A DNA stretch of 64,000 nt from JAWKOK01 sp963765875 (GTDB lineage Bacteria > Chloroflexota > Anaerolineae > Caldilineales > Caldilineaceae): positions 1 through 64,000 of the forward strand of contig CAVXYK010000002.1 in NCBI GenBank assembly GCA_963765875.1. The letters are read 5' to 3'. Both the position numbers and the translations under genes were made by a program. The notes under the pieces are model-generated. The model searched no databases and was not told where the DNA came from. It saw only the letters and a program-made list of their open reading frames with translations. How positions within the stretch are numbered: the first letter of the stretch is position 1; the number at the start of each line of letters is the position of its first letter. Below are positions 52,208-63,358 of the stretch, one piece after another.

Positions 52208-52271
52208 GGAATGCCCTCCGGGTGTAAGGTTGTGGAAATGGGTCTGTCGATAGAAGACGGAGGCCCGTGAA

Positions 52272-52317
52272 TGAGGTGAGCCTACCTCACAGTATATAGC
52301 GAAACAGTATATAGCGA
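52272..52317. promoter_or_regulatory. Control region upstream of the dehydratase gene
   Basis: TGAGGT-GAGCCT-ACCTCA is a 6-bp inverted repeat (52272-52289). It is followed by two direct copies of CAGTATATAGCGAA separated by one base (52290-52317). It could be an operator for a local regulator, though none is nearby. Confidence 0.4.
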
Positions 52318-52611
52318 ACGCCACGCGAAATCCAACTGTTTGCATTATCCTATAGGTCCCTCTATACTCCCCGCAGGCGGATTCCCTACACTTCATCCGC
52401 TCTCTTTGTTCAGCCGAATCAAACCAACATTCGTTTCAGATCGCTCACTCTTCGTTGCAATTGACAACACGCAATGCTATTCGACAACTATCACCCACAG
52501 TGATCGTCGACCAGTGTGCACAACGGACGCTGGCATGCGAACTTTCTGGGTCCTTGGGAATCGAGTAGAGCGCTTCGGGGTCTGTTGCACTTTGAATCAA
52601 GGAGAAATGCT
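52318..52611. other. Intergenic stretch, nothing recognised
   Basis: Lower GC than the left side. It contains the ribosome site AAGGAG (52599-52604) for the next gene and no other clear element. Confidence 0.4.
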
Positions 52612-54913
52612 ATGAGCGCTGATCCGCGTCGACTATGGAGTGCGGCCCTCGGCAGTATCACGCTGCTGCTTATGCTGCTCGCGTTGATCGCAGAGCCTGT
52701 TCAGACAGCAGAGGAGCAGGAGACCTCCAGCGAAATCTCTGGAGAGATTCGAGTCGCATTAAGAGAAGTGGAAAACATAACACTTATTCGGATTCCAGAG
52801 TTCGACGTGCAACTACAACATGATCTCGATAGCACATTGGTTTTCACAACTTCCACCGATGAATTTGGTCGATTTAGTTTCTCAGATTTGCCATCCGGCA
52901 GTTACCAAATCAAATGGGACGGCACTGACTTTGCCCCTGGCTCGTACGATGTACATATCTCTGTTCCTATCACACACCCGGCCACTGGATCGACTGTATC
53001 TCAAATCCACTTGCCGCCAATCACGATAACGCCAACTGTGCCATCTCACATAATATGGGGGAGAGTCCGCTTTGAGGATGACGGTAACCCAGTTTTCAAG
53101 GACCACCATTTTGGTGTGACTCAGACAGTTGCCATCACGCTATTGAGTAACATAAGTGGAGATTCAGGCATTGCCCAATTGACCAATGCTTGGGGAGAAT
53201 TTTTGTTTCTCACTGATTCGACACGTGTCAATGCAGTACGTGCTCAAGTGCGTACACAGATCACAGAGACGATTAGAACACACGAGCCTATTACGGCGGC
53301 AGCCAGTCCTACAATGCCGGTGCTGATCACTATTCCAGCACGCCTTCCAGAAACTCCGCGATTCAGAGTTTCTCAAGTTAACTCAGGGAGAGGCCACAGA
53401 CCGGACTCAAGAATTGCTCCAGGAAAAGCAACAGTTGTGAAAGTGCTATTTGAAACAGACAACGATGATCTAGTGCCACCTAATCTTTTTTGCGATAGTC
53501 CGTATTGGACTGTTTCTGATATCGAGTCAGTGACCACATACGGCGAATCTTGTGAAGTCGCATTATTGGAATGGCTGTCTCCTGACAAACCCGGTTGGCA
53601 TCGAATCGATTTTCTTATGCTTGGATATGACGGCGTATATGCTCGCACCTCGGACGTTGTGCAGATCTCTCTAGATAATGGGTCGCTTCCCTTTCTTCCA
53701 TCAAATGTAGATCTGTTGACTATCAAGGGTGGATTTAACGATTACCTTCACTACGACTTCAATAATTTCTTTGAAGTCCAAAAAAAGTCCCGCGTATTGT
53801 TCTAACAATTGCTGGGAGGATAAGGCCGAACAATACTATGGCGAGATTGATCCAAACCATAGGAGAACAACCCTGGGCAATTGGTGGGCTGTCAATGGCT
53901 TTGATCCGAAAAATGGAGACGGTGGAGTAAGGGTTGCCTATCAAAATTACCATGATTTGGGTTTTGGACGCTATATGAGCTGTATAGAGCGGAAATCTCG
54001 GAAGCCGGGTATAGATGCTGATGTAGCATGTTTTGTGACCAATTTCGGCAATCCAGGTCGTCATTATGAACAGAATGCTCTTCTCGCTCACGACGCTGAA
54101 AAATCCATAGATGGAAGAAAGAAAGCCGTGGCAACTGTGGCTATGGAGTATAGCCGCGTGGATGGCAACGAACCATCATCTGATCGGATTGTGAAATTCT
54201 ATGTGTTTAGCGGAGGTGAACCCGAAGATGAACGGCAATCCCATGCGGTTTTGGATGAATTTGTAGACGGGCCACGGAAATTTGTCCCCTATGTTTGTCT
54301 CAATTGCCACGGTGGAAGTTACCCATCGAATCTAAATGAATCGCAGCCGGCATCTATTGATCTTGGAGCGAGCTTTCTTCCGTTTGACATCTTGAGTTTA
54401 AGATTTCCTGGATATTGTCGTGATCAAAATGACGTAACATGTCAACTTCAGCGAACTGTTCCTAGTACGCAAGAGATGGGCTTATTGAAGGAACTCAATT
54501 CGATGGTTCTGACGACGCAACCGCAGACAGGAATTAGCCAGTTGATCAACGCCGGATGGTACAGTCCAGGTATTACAGCAACACTTTCTGTAACTCAGAA
54601 TTATGACTACATCCCCGAGTCATGGCGAGAATGTGGCAACTTACATAAGCAGATTTACCTTGAGGTTATTCGACCGTCATGCCGGACTTGTCACGTCGCC
54701 AGCAGGAATAACGACATCGTAACGGATTATGGAGCCTTTGACAGTAAACGAGGAAAGATTCGCACATATGTGTATGGTAGACCCGACTTTCGGCCACGGA
54801 TGCCCCATTCATTGGTTCCATATCGGAATTTCCATGCGAGTGCAAACCCGAATCAGCCAGAACTATTGAAGCAATTTCTTGATGACAGCCCAGCATGTGA
54901 TGAATTCAATTGA
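52612..54913 (+). CDS. Secreted di-haem c-type protein with beta-sandwich head (frameshifted)
   Basis: About 765 residues once a break near 53790 (beside a run of seven As) is crossed. A signal peptide or anchor (LGSITLLLMLLALIAEPVQTA) is followed by carboxypeptidase-regulatory-like beta domains (TDEFGRFSFSDLPSGSYQI). The C-terminal half includes GFGRYMSCIERK and ADVACFVTNFGNPG and two haem c attachment sites, CLNCH and CRTCH. It would sit outside the membrane and carry or accept electrons; no oxidase or peroxidase partner is nearby. Base composition is clearly lower in GC than flanking genes, pointing to transfer. Family name not recognised. Confidence 0.72.
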
Positions 54914-54982
54914 AAGTATCGGTTTCACTCGATTTGTTGGTAGGTATGGTGGTTTGGTGCAAATAAACAGAAAGGATTCACG

Positions 54983-55585
54983 ATGACAGAGCAACGGCAC
55001 CTATGCATGTTCTTAGTTGAATACGTTGATGCATTGACGCCCAGAAGTTTAAGGTCTACTTATACGGATTCAATGAGGCAATTCGAGGGAGAGTACATCC
55101 AAATCGGCGGCGAAGTCAATATAAAAAAACTGGTCGGAGATCGCAATACAGGAATAGATTCAGACAAGTGGAAAGTCGCCACTCGGGATCAGAATTTTCC
55201 GGAACAGTCTTTTTCATTGGAAGCACCAACATTGCTCAGACTCGTTCGGCACCACCGAAACAAGGAGATTGACCCCAATAACTTCGACATCGATTCGGAG
55301 GACGCTGAGAAATACCTGCCTTTATGGATCAGTACCGGATATCACTTTCTCGGTACAGTGTCGGTAGCCGGACCGAACCCAGAAGATGGCGTTCGAGTGA
55401 TGATCAAGACGCTCTTCTATCCACGGAAAGAGGTTAGTGGAAAGTCCGAGCCAGACAACGACAGCACTCGGATTATCGGGGCCTTTCGATGGGCAGCGTT
55501 CAAATATGTTGGCGAGAATGCTGAACTTGAAACTCCATGGAATTGGGAGTTTCTGGCGAATGGAGGTAATGGAGGAGATAAATAG
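54983..55585 (+). CDS. Hypothetical protein
   Basis: A 200-residue soluble protein not recognised. AAAGGATTCACG precedes the ATG at 54983. The sequence starts TEQRHLCMFLVEYVDAL and has an acidic middle (NNFDIDSEDAEKYL); no signal peptide or membrane helix is seen. It shares the low GC of the di-haem gene 70 nt upstream and probably belongs to the same transferred segment and transcript. Confidence 0.6.
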   Translation: MTEQRHLCMFLVEYVDALTPRSLRSTYTDSMRQFEGEYIQIGGEVNIKKLVGDRNTGIDSDKWKVATRDQNFPEQSFSLEAPTLLRLVRHHRNKEIDPNNFDIDSEDAEKYLPLWISTGYHFLGTVSVAGPNPEDGVRVMIKTLFYPRKEVSGKSEPDNDSTRIIGAFRWAAFKYVGENAELETPWNWEFLANGGNGGDK

Positions 55586-55627
55586 CGCCTCCACCGGGAG
55601 TAGGTCAGACGGTGATGCGTTTGTTTT

Positions 55628-58335
55628 CTAGTGAGGAACTACCGATTCAATTTCTGCCAGTGTTGTTGCAGTCTTTTGCGTCAACGGATGATCGGTACCC
55701 AGCACTTGAAAACGAATCGCCAACGCTTCTTGCAAGAGCAGGCGAGCCTCATCGAACTTCTCCTGCGCTGCAAGCACGATCCCTATATGGACCAAGCTGA
55801 TCGCCAAATTCGGATGGTCGTCACGATAGGCATTGCGTCGAACGGTCAGCGCGCGGGTCAAATAACCACGGGCACCATCCAAATCGCCTTGCTCGAAGAG
55901 CAACATGCCCAGGCTGTCGAGGCCAAATGAGGTCCGTGGGTGCTCTTCGCCTAGCGCCCGAATATAGATGGCCAATGCTTGCTCCAAATGAACACGAGCC
56001 TCATCCAGATTGCCCTGATCCTGGATAACAGTGCCCAGGTTCTTTAGTGAGACGGCAACGTCGGGATGGTCGTCCTGCCAGATCCGGCGGCGTAGAATCA
56101 ATGTTTGTTCGTAATAGAAGCGTGCCGAATCCAGTTCACCCCGAGAATGTTCGATATAGCCCATGTTGTTCAGGCTGTTGGCGACTAGCGGATGGTCGGC
56201 GTCCAGCACTGATTGTCGAATCTCCAGCGCCTGCGCAAAATAGTCGCGTGCGCGATCCATATCACCAAAACAATCTAAATAGCAGAGCGCGAGGTTGTTG
56301 GCGTAATCCGCAGTAATGCGGTTGTTGCGTCCTAACGCATGTTCGGCGATGGTCAGAGCGCGTTCCAAATACGTTCGAGTGGGTTCCTTTAGCCGCTCCT
56401 CCCAAAGCAACTGCCCCAATTTATTGAGCGTTTCGGCAGTCTTCACTTCATGGGATCCCAACCTGTGCTCGCGGATTGCCAGTGCCCGCTCGAAGAAGCC
56501 ACGAGCTTCCGTCAGATCACCCAATTCCTGTAGAATGCTGCCCATCAAATTTAGACCATCGGCTGTGGCTGTGTGATCTTCGCCAAACAGCTTCAACCGA
56601 ATGGCTAGTGCCTGTTCACAGTATGGCCTGGCGTCTTCAAACTCGCTGATCTGCCAAAGGTAGGCACTGAGTTCCATACAGAGATCCGCGCTTCTTTCGT
56701 CTTCGCGCTGGTGAGCCAAGTCAACGACGGAGCGCAAATGAACCTGGCGAGCTAACAGAGGCAACGGATAGCCGACGCGATCGGTCCGTTGCATCTCGTC
56801 AAAGACTACCTGTTCGACGGCCTGTTGGGTGGCACGCACTTGGTCTGCTGCTACCTGACGCACAAAGGCCGCCACCAGGCGATGCATACGGATGACGTGA
56901 TCTTGTTCCGTATCTGCCAACCCCAACTCAATCAACCTTGAAAGTCCGTCGGCCACCTGAAGCATGTCAGTAACGTCGTTCAGTTGACTGATGGCCATGC
57001 GCACCAATAATTCGTACCAAATCGGCTCGCCAGGCGCGAAGTGGGCCATACAAATCAACAATGAGTGGGCCAGAACGTCATTGGAATCCTCTAGCTCCAG
57101 TTGATCGTAACTGAGTGCAAACGTACGACCAACATGCTGCATGTGTCCAGTCGGTGAGTGACCTTGGCCCTGAAGGGATGGATGGGAGAGTAAGTCCGGA
57201 TTGCGCAACTGCGTCAGATAAGCGTCGGGCGCTATGGCGCGCCGATATCGATCGAGATAGCTGCCGGCCAGGTGAAGGGCCAACGGCAGATCACCCAACT
57301 CTTCGGCAATTTTGTCTAGCACTGCTGGATCTGCGTGTGGCGACAGACGCAACAACAGATCAATGCTTTCATTCCGGCTCAACACATCGAGCGGCAACAT
57401 GCGTACGTTGAGAACCCGCTCCCACTCGCCCCGCCGACTGGTGATCAGGATGCGACATCCGCCACTGGCGGGACGCCAACGTGCCAACAGTTCCGGATCC
57501 TCACAATTATCGAAGACGAGCAATCGGGGGGTCGGATCTAACCACGCCGATCGGACCAGTCTGACCTGTTCTTCAAGTGGGCGTAGCGCAAAATCAGACC
57601 GCAGGTTCAGTGCATCGACGTCACCGCAGGCAGCAACAGCAGCAGGGATCGCACGCTGATTTTCAAAGCTCAGCCAAAAGACGCCGCCAGCGAAAAACTG
57701 CCCGTAACGATGTATAAATTCAGTGGCCAACTGGGTCTTGCCGATTCCGCCCAATCCTGTTGTTGCAGTCGTCTCCACCTGGCTGATTGCGGCGGCATCT
57801 TGAAAGTTGAGGGCTGCTGCAAGATCGATCAATTCCCGTTCCCTACCGACAAAAAGAGGGTTTCGGCCAAATGGAATTTTCGACCCCTGGGGTAATGGTC
57901 CAGGAGATGGCGGTTCACCGATCGGGAGGGAAAATTGCCCCATATTCGGTTTTTCGCCCATAGAAGCAATACCACCGACAGCTTGGGGTGGCTGATTGCA
58001 AAGTGCTTCCTCGGTCCCCATTTCGGGGATGAAGTTGTATCCAACCATCGTTGCTCTTTCTCAGAAAGGGGCTCCCACTGCCACTCTTCAACAAGCACAT
58101 CCCAGATATCCATCACCTCTGTGCCGTTGAGCGAAAGTCCATTTCGCAAATAGACTAGAAAACCGCTGCGCCTTTTAGCATAGGGGACGCTTAGACCCTG
58201 TTCCCACCGTCCAACCGATTCCCTTCCTCGCCGGCTGAGCAAACCACAGTAGTCGGCCATCTCCGCCAGAGTTAGTCCCTTGGCTTCACGCAACTCGGTC
58301 AACTTATAGAGCCGATGTGCATTCGCTCTTGTCAT
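55628..58335 (-). CDS. XRE-HTH / NB-ARC / TPR signalling ATPase (STAND; frameshifted)
   Basis: About 902 residues. An N-terminal XRE-type DNA-binding domain (TRANAHRLYKLTELREAKG, GRESVGRWEQG) starts at ATG 58335. After a break near 58045 comes an NB-ARC ATPase: FVGRERELIDLAAAL, Walker A TGLGGIGKTQLATEF, Walker B LLVFDNCED, ITSRRGEW and GDLPLALHLAGSYL. The C-terminal third is about eight kinesin-light-chain-like TPRs of 42 residues (ARGYLTRALTVRRN-type units). STAND proteins assemble on ligand binding to the repeats. The HTH suggests the output is transcription. Such genes are abundant in Chloroflexota; the trigger is unknown. Confidence 0.88.
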
Positions 58336-58376
58336 ACTGCCTATCCTCGCTTGCGGGGTTTGCGGATACCCAGTGC

Positions 58377-58404
58377 GGACTGTGCACGGTGACATGCACA
58401 GTCC
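58377..58404. promoter_or_regulatory. Inverted repeat upstream of the STAND gene
   Basis: GGACTGTGCA and TGCACAGTCC are perfect 10-bp arms with an 8-nt spacer, 42 nt upstream of the HTH/NB-ARC start. It is a plausible autoregulatory operator for the encoded HTH. Confidence 0.45.
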
Positions 58405-58625
58405 CCCTGTGCGATAACTATAACTGTCAGGAATGCAGGACATCTGACAGTCGATTTGTCGGCACAAGTCCTTGCGCAAGGGGCAAGAAAGCCGCCACAA
58501 AGAGCGGCAATTGAAAAAACCTGTGCTCATTGAGGATGCACGTGCACCGGACTGGTCCCGAATGGATCACCCGGCAGGATCCTCAACTCGATGGGCCTCC
58601 CAAGTTTCTTAGGAGGAACACCATC

Positions 58626-58781
58626 ATGGTTACAGGCTTACATGTTCGCAGTCGCAATCTTGGTCTGGCGCTCATCGTCGCTGCAATGTTGCTGGTCACG
58701 TCCGTCTACGCTCCGATCTGCCTGGAGAACGCGCTCGGTCTTGAGATTCGGCAGCACCGCCCATGCCGAGCATATGTCTAG
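58626..58781 (+). CDS. Small membrane peptide
   Basis: A 51-codon frame with a strong ribosome site (TTAGGAGGAACACC before ATG 58626). The protein has a basic start (MVTGLHVRSRN), one hydrophobic helix (LGLALIVAAMLLVTSVYAPI) and a short polar tail with two cysteines. It lies between the two STAND loci, divergent from the first. It may be complete or the start of a gene broken by the frequent indels. No family recognised. Confidence 0.45.
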   Translation: MVTGLHVRSRNLGLALIVAAMLLVTSVYAPICLENALGLEIRQHRPCRAYV

Positions 58782-58814
58782 CGGCGGCGACTGACACCAG
58801 CCTGCGAGGCGCAT

Positions 58815-60036
58815 TCACGACAACTGTGGGTGCACCTCGCTTGCCTGCCTGGCACTGTGAAGATGCTTGGTCAGGTTTTTCAGCGTGTTCTCTGGAAAAG
58901 TCCGGTCAGCGTGTTTTTCACTCAAAGCCAATGCACCTTCATAACTACGGATTACTTGGTCAAAGTTCTTGCTACCAATGTAGGAGAGCCCAAGCGCATC
59001 CTGCACATTGAGATACCATTGCAAATTATCTAGTTCTAGACAAAGCGCACTGCTGGCTTCCAGTAACGCTTTGGCTTCCGCCCAACGCTGGAGGTTGTTC
59101 ATCTCCATGCCCTGATTGTTGAATAGCCTGGCAAGGTGGGATCGATCTTGCAGACGGCGAAAGACGGATTCGGCCTTCGAGTACTGCTCAAGTGCACCCT
59201 GCGGTCTTTCACACAGCGAGTGGACGATGCCCAGATTCATCTGCACCGCCGCCAGGTTGAAGACATCGTTGGCCGCTTCCAGCAACGTGATGGCCTGCTC
59301 GTAATGGGCAATGGCGTCGCCATAGTCCTTTCCATGGTGCACACACGCCCCAAGTTTTGCATACAGACGGCAATGCGCGTCTGATTCTCCGTCTGCTCGT
59401 AGCACCGAAGCGCTTGTGAGAAATGCCGGCCGGCAGGCGTGCCAATCACGTTGGTTGAAGGCGATGCGCCCTTTGATGAGGTGACCATGTCCCTGCTCAT
59501 CAAGGTCCGCGGCAGGGATGGTCGCAAAGAGCGAAAAGGCCGCAGTCGGTTAGGCGCTCGGCAGTCTCGAAATCCAGCTTGCTGCGTGCGATGTCGGCCA
59601 GGCGATTGAGTGCAGCGCCCTGTCGATTCGGGTCGCTTCTCTGTTGGAATAGACGCACGGCCGCGGCCGCATATTCCTCAGCCTGATCCAGTCGGCTGAG
59701 CCGTTGACACAGGTGGCCGAGATGGAAGGAGATTTCGGCTTCGCTATCGAGGTCTTGCAGATCCTGGCTCTGCGTCAGGCCCCTGTTCGAGATAGGGGAG
59801 CCATTCACTCCAGAAGCCGATGCGCACCATCCGCGGCGCCAGCGCCAGCAGCAGTTGTGCGGCGACGGGCCACGCCTCCTCGACGCCAAGCGCATAGCTC
59901 AACGTCATGCCATGCCTGCTGGCGGTCCGTTTCGGCCAATTGCCCTGCCTCGATCTGCGCACCGGGCCAGGGACGCCTCGCCCCGGCCACGATATAGGTT
60001 TGAAGAGTCGTCTCGATACCCTTGCTCAGTCGACAT
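58815..60036 (-). CDS. TPR repeat protein (frameshifted)
   Basis: Starts at ATG 60036, overlapping the region of the previous stop (TAG-C-ATG), and reads MSTEQGIETTLQTYIVAG once one base is skipped. Breaks follow near 59900, 59800 and 59480. It is composed of helical repeats such as EAEISFHLGHLCQRLSRLDQ, YGDAIAHYEQAITLLEAAND and LFNNQGMEMNNLQRW, typical of the superhelical sensor region of STAND ATPases, but here on a separate polypeptide. About 405 residues. It probably works with the upstream NB-ARC protein. Confidence 0.72.
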
Positions 60037-60037
60037 G

Positions 60038-61474
60038 CTAATCTTCCCAGCCCAGTATCTCCTGCTGCAAAAATGTCCGCGTCAGGCCGTGGATCGAATA
60101 GCGTCGCTCGTGCAGATCGCCGCGGCTGTCGACCAAATTGCGGCTGATCAACTGCTCCAGCCCGTCGCCGATCTGCGCCGGCGAAAGGCCGGCATGCGCG
60201 CCCATCTCGGCCAGATAGTCGAAAGCGCCGCCCGCATCGACCACCAGCGGCAGCAGCAGCAACACGCGGCGCGCCGTCTCGTCCAGATCCTGCCATGCCT
60301 GTCGGTAGATGTAGTCGTAGATGCCGGCAGCCCGCCGGCCGCGCGCCTGCTGCAGGTCATCCAGCACACGGCCTAGCGAATGGGTGTGCAGTTGGCCGAC
60401 GACCAGGCGCAGCGCCAGCGGGTTGCCGCCGACCGTCGCCACAATGGGCTGGAGATCCAGGTCTGCGGCCTGGGCGATGCCGGGCACGTTGCGCACCGTC
60501 GCCTCCTGCCGGATCAGTGCCAGGGCATCCTGGGCATCGAGTTCGGGCACGGGAAAGTGGAAGAGATCCGCCTCATGGAAGTGGCTGCGGCGTGTGGTGA
60601 GCAGAAACTTGGTCGGATCGGCCAGGCCGCGCAGGCTCGCCAACAGCCTCTCCTCATCGCGAAGCGATTCCAGGTTGTCGATGACGATCAGGTGCGGCCG
60701 ATCGCGCAGCCGGTCCTGCAGGAGCGCCAGCTTCTGCGGATAGACCATGTGCGGCGGTCTCCATCTCATCGCCCAGCAACTGCTGCACCAATTCTTCGAC
60801 CAGCGCGTCGGTGGTGAGGGCCGGCCGGCTGACGGTTTTGACGGAGCCGCCGCTGTTGAAGTGCTGCTGGCGCGCCGTAACCCAGGCAAAGTCATGCCAT
60901 TGGGCATCGCCCAGCAGGCCGCGCACCAGCATGTCGGCCAGCGATGTCTTGCCGATGCCGCCTATGCCCTCAATGGCGATGATCCAGGGCGGGCCTGGCC
61001 TGAGCGAACTGTTCTCGCAGCGCGTGCCAGATGCGTCTCCCGGCCAAAGAGCAGCGTGTAGCTGGCAGCCTCCAACCGTCCGGCAAACCGCGCCAGGCGT
61101 CGGGCGCGGGCCTCCGCTTCCGTGTCTTGCAGGATTTCAGTCAGCCGTTGGATGGCTTCGCTCTGTTTGCGCCAGAAGTGCCCCTCGGCAAAAGAAAACG
61201 TCCGCGCAACCTCATGGCCCGGACGCTGCTCAACGAAACGAAGTAGCCAGAATTTTGTGGCAAACAGGATTCTCTTGGGCCAGCGGGTCAAGCCCCATGT
61301 TGGATCACTTGATTCGTTGCTGCGCGAATCGAAGTCAGGGCCGTTCTGGTAGGTCTGCTGGTAGAGCAGCATAGCGTCCAGCGGAATACTGATCGAGTCG
61401 CCCAGATTCCACTCTTTCAGCGCCTGGTGAACAGCCTCTTTGGTTGGAATAACACTTGCAGTTGGATGATCCAT
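60038..61474 (-). CDS. NB-ARC STAND ATPase with novel N-terminal domain (frameshifted)
   Basis: About 478 residues. The N-terminal ~150 residues (MDHPTASVIPTKEAVHQALK, WLLRFVEQRPGHEVARTF) are not recognised and may be the effector or adaptor part. The ATPase has Walker A EGIGGIGKTSLADMLV, Walker B HLIVIDNLESL, LTTRRSHFHEADLF and GNPLALRLVVGQL, then a winged-helix-like region up to the stop at 60038. Breaks near 60960, 60910 and 60750. It ends 1 nt before the TPR gene, so ATPase and sensor repeats are split over two coupled genes. Confidence 0.78.
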
Positions 61475-62032
61475 CTGAATAGATTTCTCGGGTGATGTGA
61501 GAAGTGATATGAGTCTTATGCGAGAAACAGGCGAGACCACGACCAGGGCGTAGATGATATCTTGTCATCAACCTGGCAGTTCGGACATCTGGCGTAGTTC
61601 GACGTGAAGACCACGGACAGAAATCCTGCGATTCAACCGCAGACGTACACAATGTAGGGATTTGTGCAGAGATTCAATAGCAACGTGGCATCCCGGCATT
61701 CTGATTGTCCCCGGATGCGATTGCTGAAGCGAATCACTCGGTAACCATCGACTTATAACTGTGGCGGCGCCGCGATCCTCGTTTGGCACAACATTCGGCA
61801 TTGTATCACGGTAGCTATTGACAAACAAGGAGAATCGAAATGCCCCTATCGTGAGGCCAGACAACATCATCCATCCAGCAGAACGGGTTCGGATCAGTAT
61901 CGGTATCAAGAGAAGGTAGGCACAAGATGCAGCGACTGCAAACGCCGCTTTCCTGGTCGGTTGCAAGGACAAGCAATAATGATGATACACAGCGACGACC
62001 ACACAGCAACGAAGAAGTCGTAAGGAAAAGAC
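61475..62032. other. Divergent intergenic region, no clear gene
   Basis: It should contain promoters for the STAND gene and the reductase gene. TAAGGAAAAG before 62033 is the ribosome site of the reductase gene. No repeat or motif stands out. Confidence 0.4.
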
Positions 62033-62942
62033 ATGACTAATCCGTGCCATCGACAGCGCGCACTTATCGAGCAGCCCGAATCCTTTGACGGTTCTCATCA
62101 CCGGCGGAACACGCGAGGACTCGGCAAAGCCATCGGCATCGCCTTCTCACAGGCCGGCGCTGACGTAACCCTTACCCACCGATGGGGCAGTGTTTCGGAG
62201 AGACAAACTCGCGGCTGCGTTTCTGGACCGAGGGCTGCCACGTCCGCGCATCATCGAAAGTGACGTGAGCAATGCCGACGACATGCACAGTCTCATGCGC
62301 ACGATGCAGCATGAGAGCCGGAGGCTGGATGCCATCATCAGTAACGTTTCCTTTGCAAAAACTGTGATGGAGATGGACGACCTACGCCGTCGTGCACTCG
62401 ATCATTCCTTGTCATATTCGGCTTGGCCCATCGTTGAACTGGTTCAGGTCGCCTACGAAACGCTCGGCGCCTACCCACGCTACGTCATCGGCGTCTCCAG
62501 CAACGGCGTTGACGTCTGCCATCCAGCCTACGATCTGGTGGGCGTCTCCAAGGCGGTGCTGGAGACCCTCTGTCGCTATTTGGCCTTGCGACTGAAGCCT
62601 GAAGGCACGCGAGTCAATGCCATCCGACCTGGTTTTCTCGATACGGTCAGCGCACGGAGCACCTTTGGCGATGCGGCCGTGGATGCGATCCAGGCCCGAT
62701 TTCCCGACATGATGCTGGATCCGATGGCGGTGGCAAAGACCTGCGTTGCGCTTTGTTCCGGCTACATGGACGCAGTCACAGGTCAAGTGATCACTGTCGA
62801 TGCAGGCTGGGGCTTGGTCAGTCCATTCGAGTTAATTCTGCAAGAACAATCTAATCCAAGTAGTTCACGAATTGGTGAAGAGCGAGATTCTTCGCTGATC
62901 GTTTGCCAGAGTGACGTACTCGAAAGTACCCGCTCAGAATGA
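62033..62942 (+). CDS. SDR reductase, FabI/FabL-like (frameshifted)
   Basis: NAD(P)H-dependent oxidoreductase, about 300 residues. The cofactor motif reads ITGGTRGLGKAIGIAFSQAG after breaks near 62090 and 62200. The active-site spacing is Tyr-x6-Lys (AYDLVGVSKAVLE), as in enoyl-ACP reductases, rather than the x3 spacing of ketoacyl reductases. SFAKTVMEMD, RVNAIRPGFLDT and GQVITVDAGWGLVSP are other SDR landmarks. The last ~30 residues come from a dispersed repeat. It lies upstream of an acyl carrier protein and an oxoamine synthase and probably reduces their product or supplies their acyl chain. Confidence 0.8.
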
Positions 62943-62943
62943 C
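62885..62943. repeat. Dispersed repeat forming the end of the SDR gene
   Basis: AGATTCTTCGCT ... CGCTCAGAATGAC, matching the ends of the repeat at 29274-29333. It supplies the last codons and the TGA of the SDR gene. Confidence 0.6.
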
Positions 62944-63000
62944 AAATCGTGAACTACGGCAACCGTTCAATCCATCATCCATTTCCCAAGGAGAGTAGAC

Positions 63001-63358
63001 ATGAACCGCAGTGAAATTTTCGATGTTGTAAAGTCCTACATGATCGAAATCGTCGACGACATGGATGAAACCACCGAGATTCCCGAAGACATCCGCATGG
63101 CGGATTTGGGAGCGGATTCCATCGACGTCGTCGAGATTGTCTCGGATTCCATGCGCGAGCTTCAAGATCAAAGCGGATCGTACGAAACTGGACAGCGCGC
63201 AGAATATATCCGGGCTACTGGATCTTCTGGAAGAGGCGGTTGCGCTTAAGAACGGCAGTTCACCGTCGACTGCGAGCCGTGCTGACACCATGTCAGAGAG
63301 TGAACTGGACGCAATTTTAAGCGCACAACATGCCCTGGCCGGAGAAAAACAACAATGA
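63001..63358 (+). CDS. Acyl carrier protein (frameshifted)
   Basis: About 118 residues. The phosphopantetheine attachment site is the serine in ADLGADSIDVVEIV, in a four-helix ACP fold with an acidic N-terminal helix (VKSYMIEIVDDMDETTEIP). A break near 63175 separates a C-terminal part (KLDSAQNISGLLDLLEEAVALK). The length exceeds housekeeping ACP by about 40 residues, an Ala/Ser tail. Its stop overlaps the start of the next gene (ATGA at 63355-63358), so the ACP probably serves that enzyme specifically. Confidence 0.85.

Noticed and set aside
61568..62101. 177-codon minus-strand frame with hydrophobic stretches
   Set aside because: Cys- and Ser-rich text, no ribosome site, no family; overlaps the start of the SDR gene. 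It may be chance in the divergent gap.
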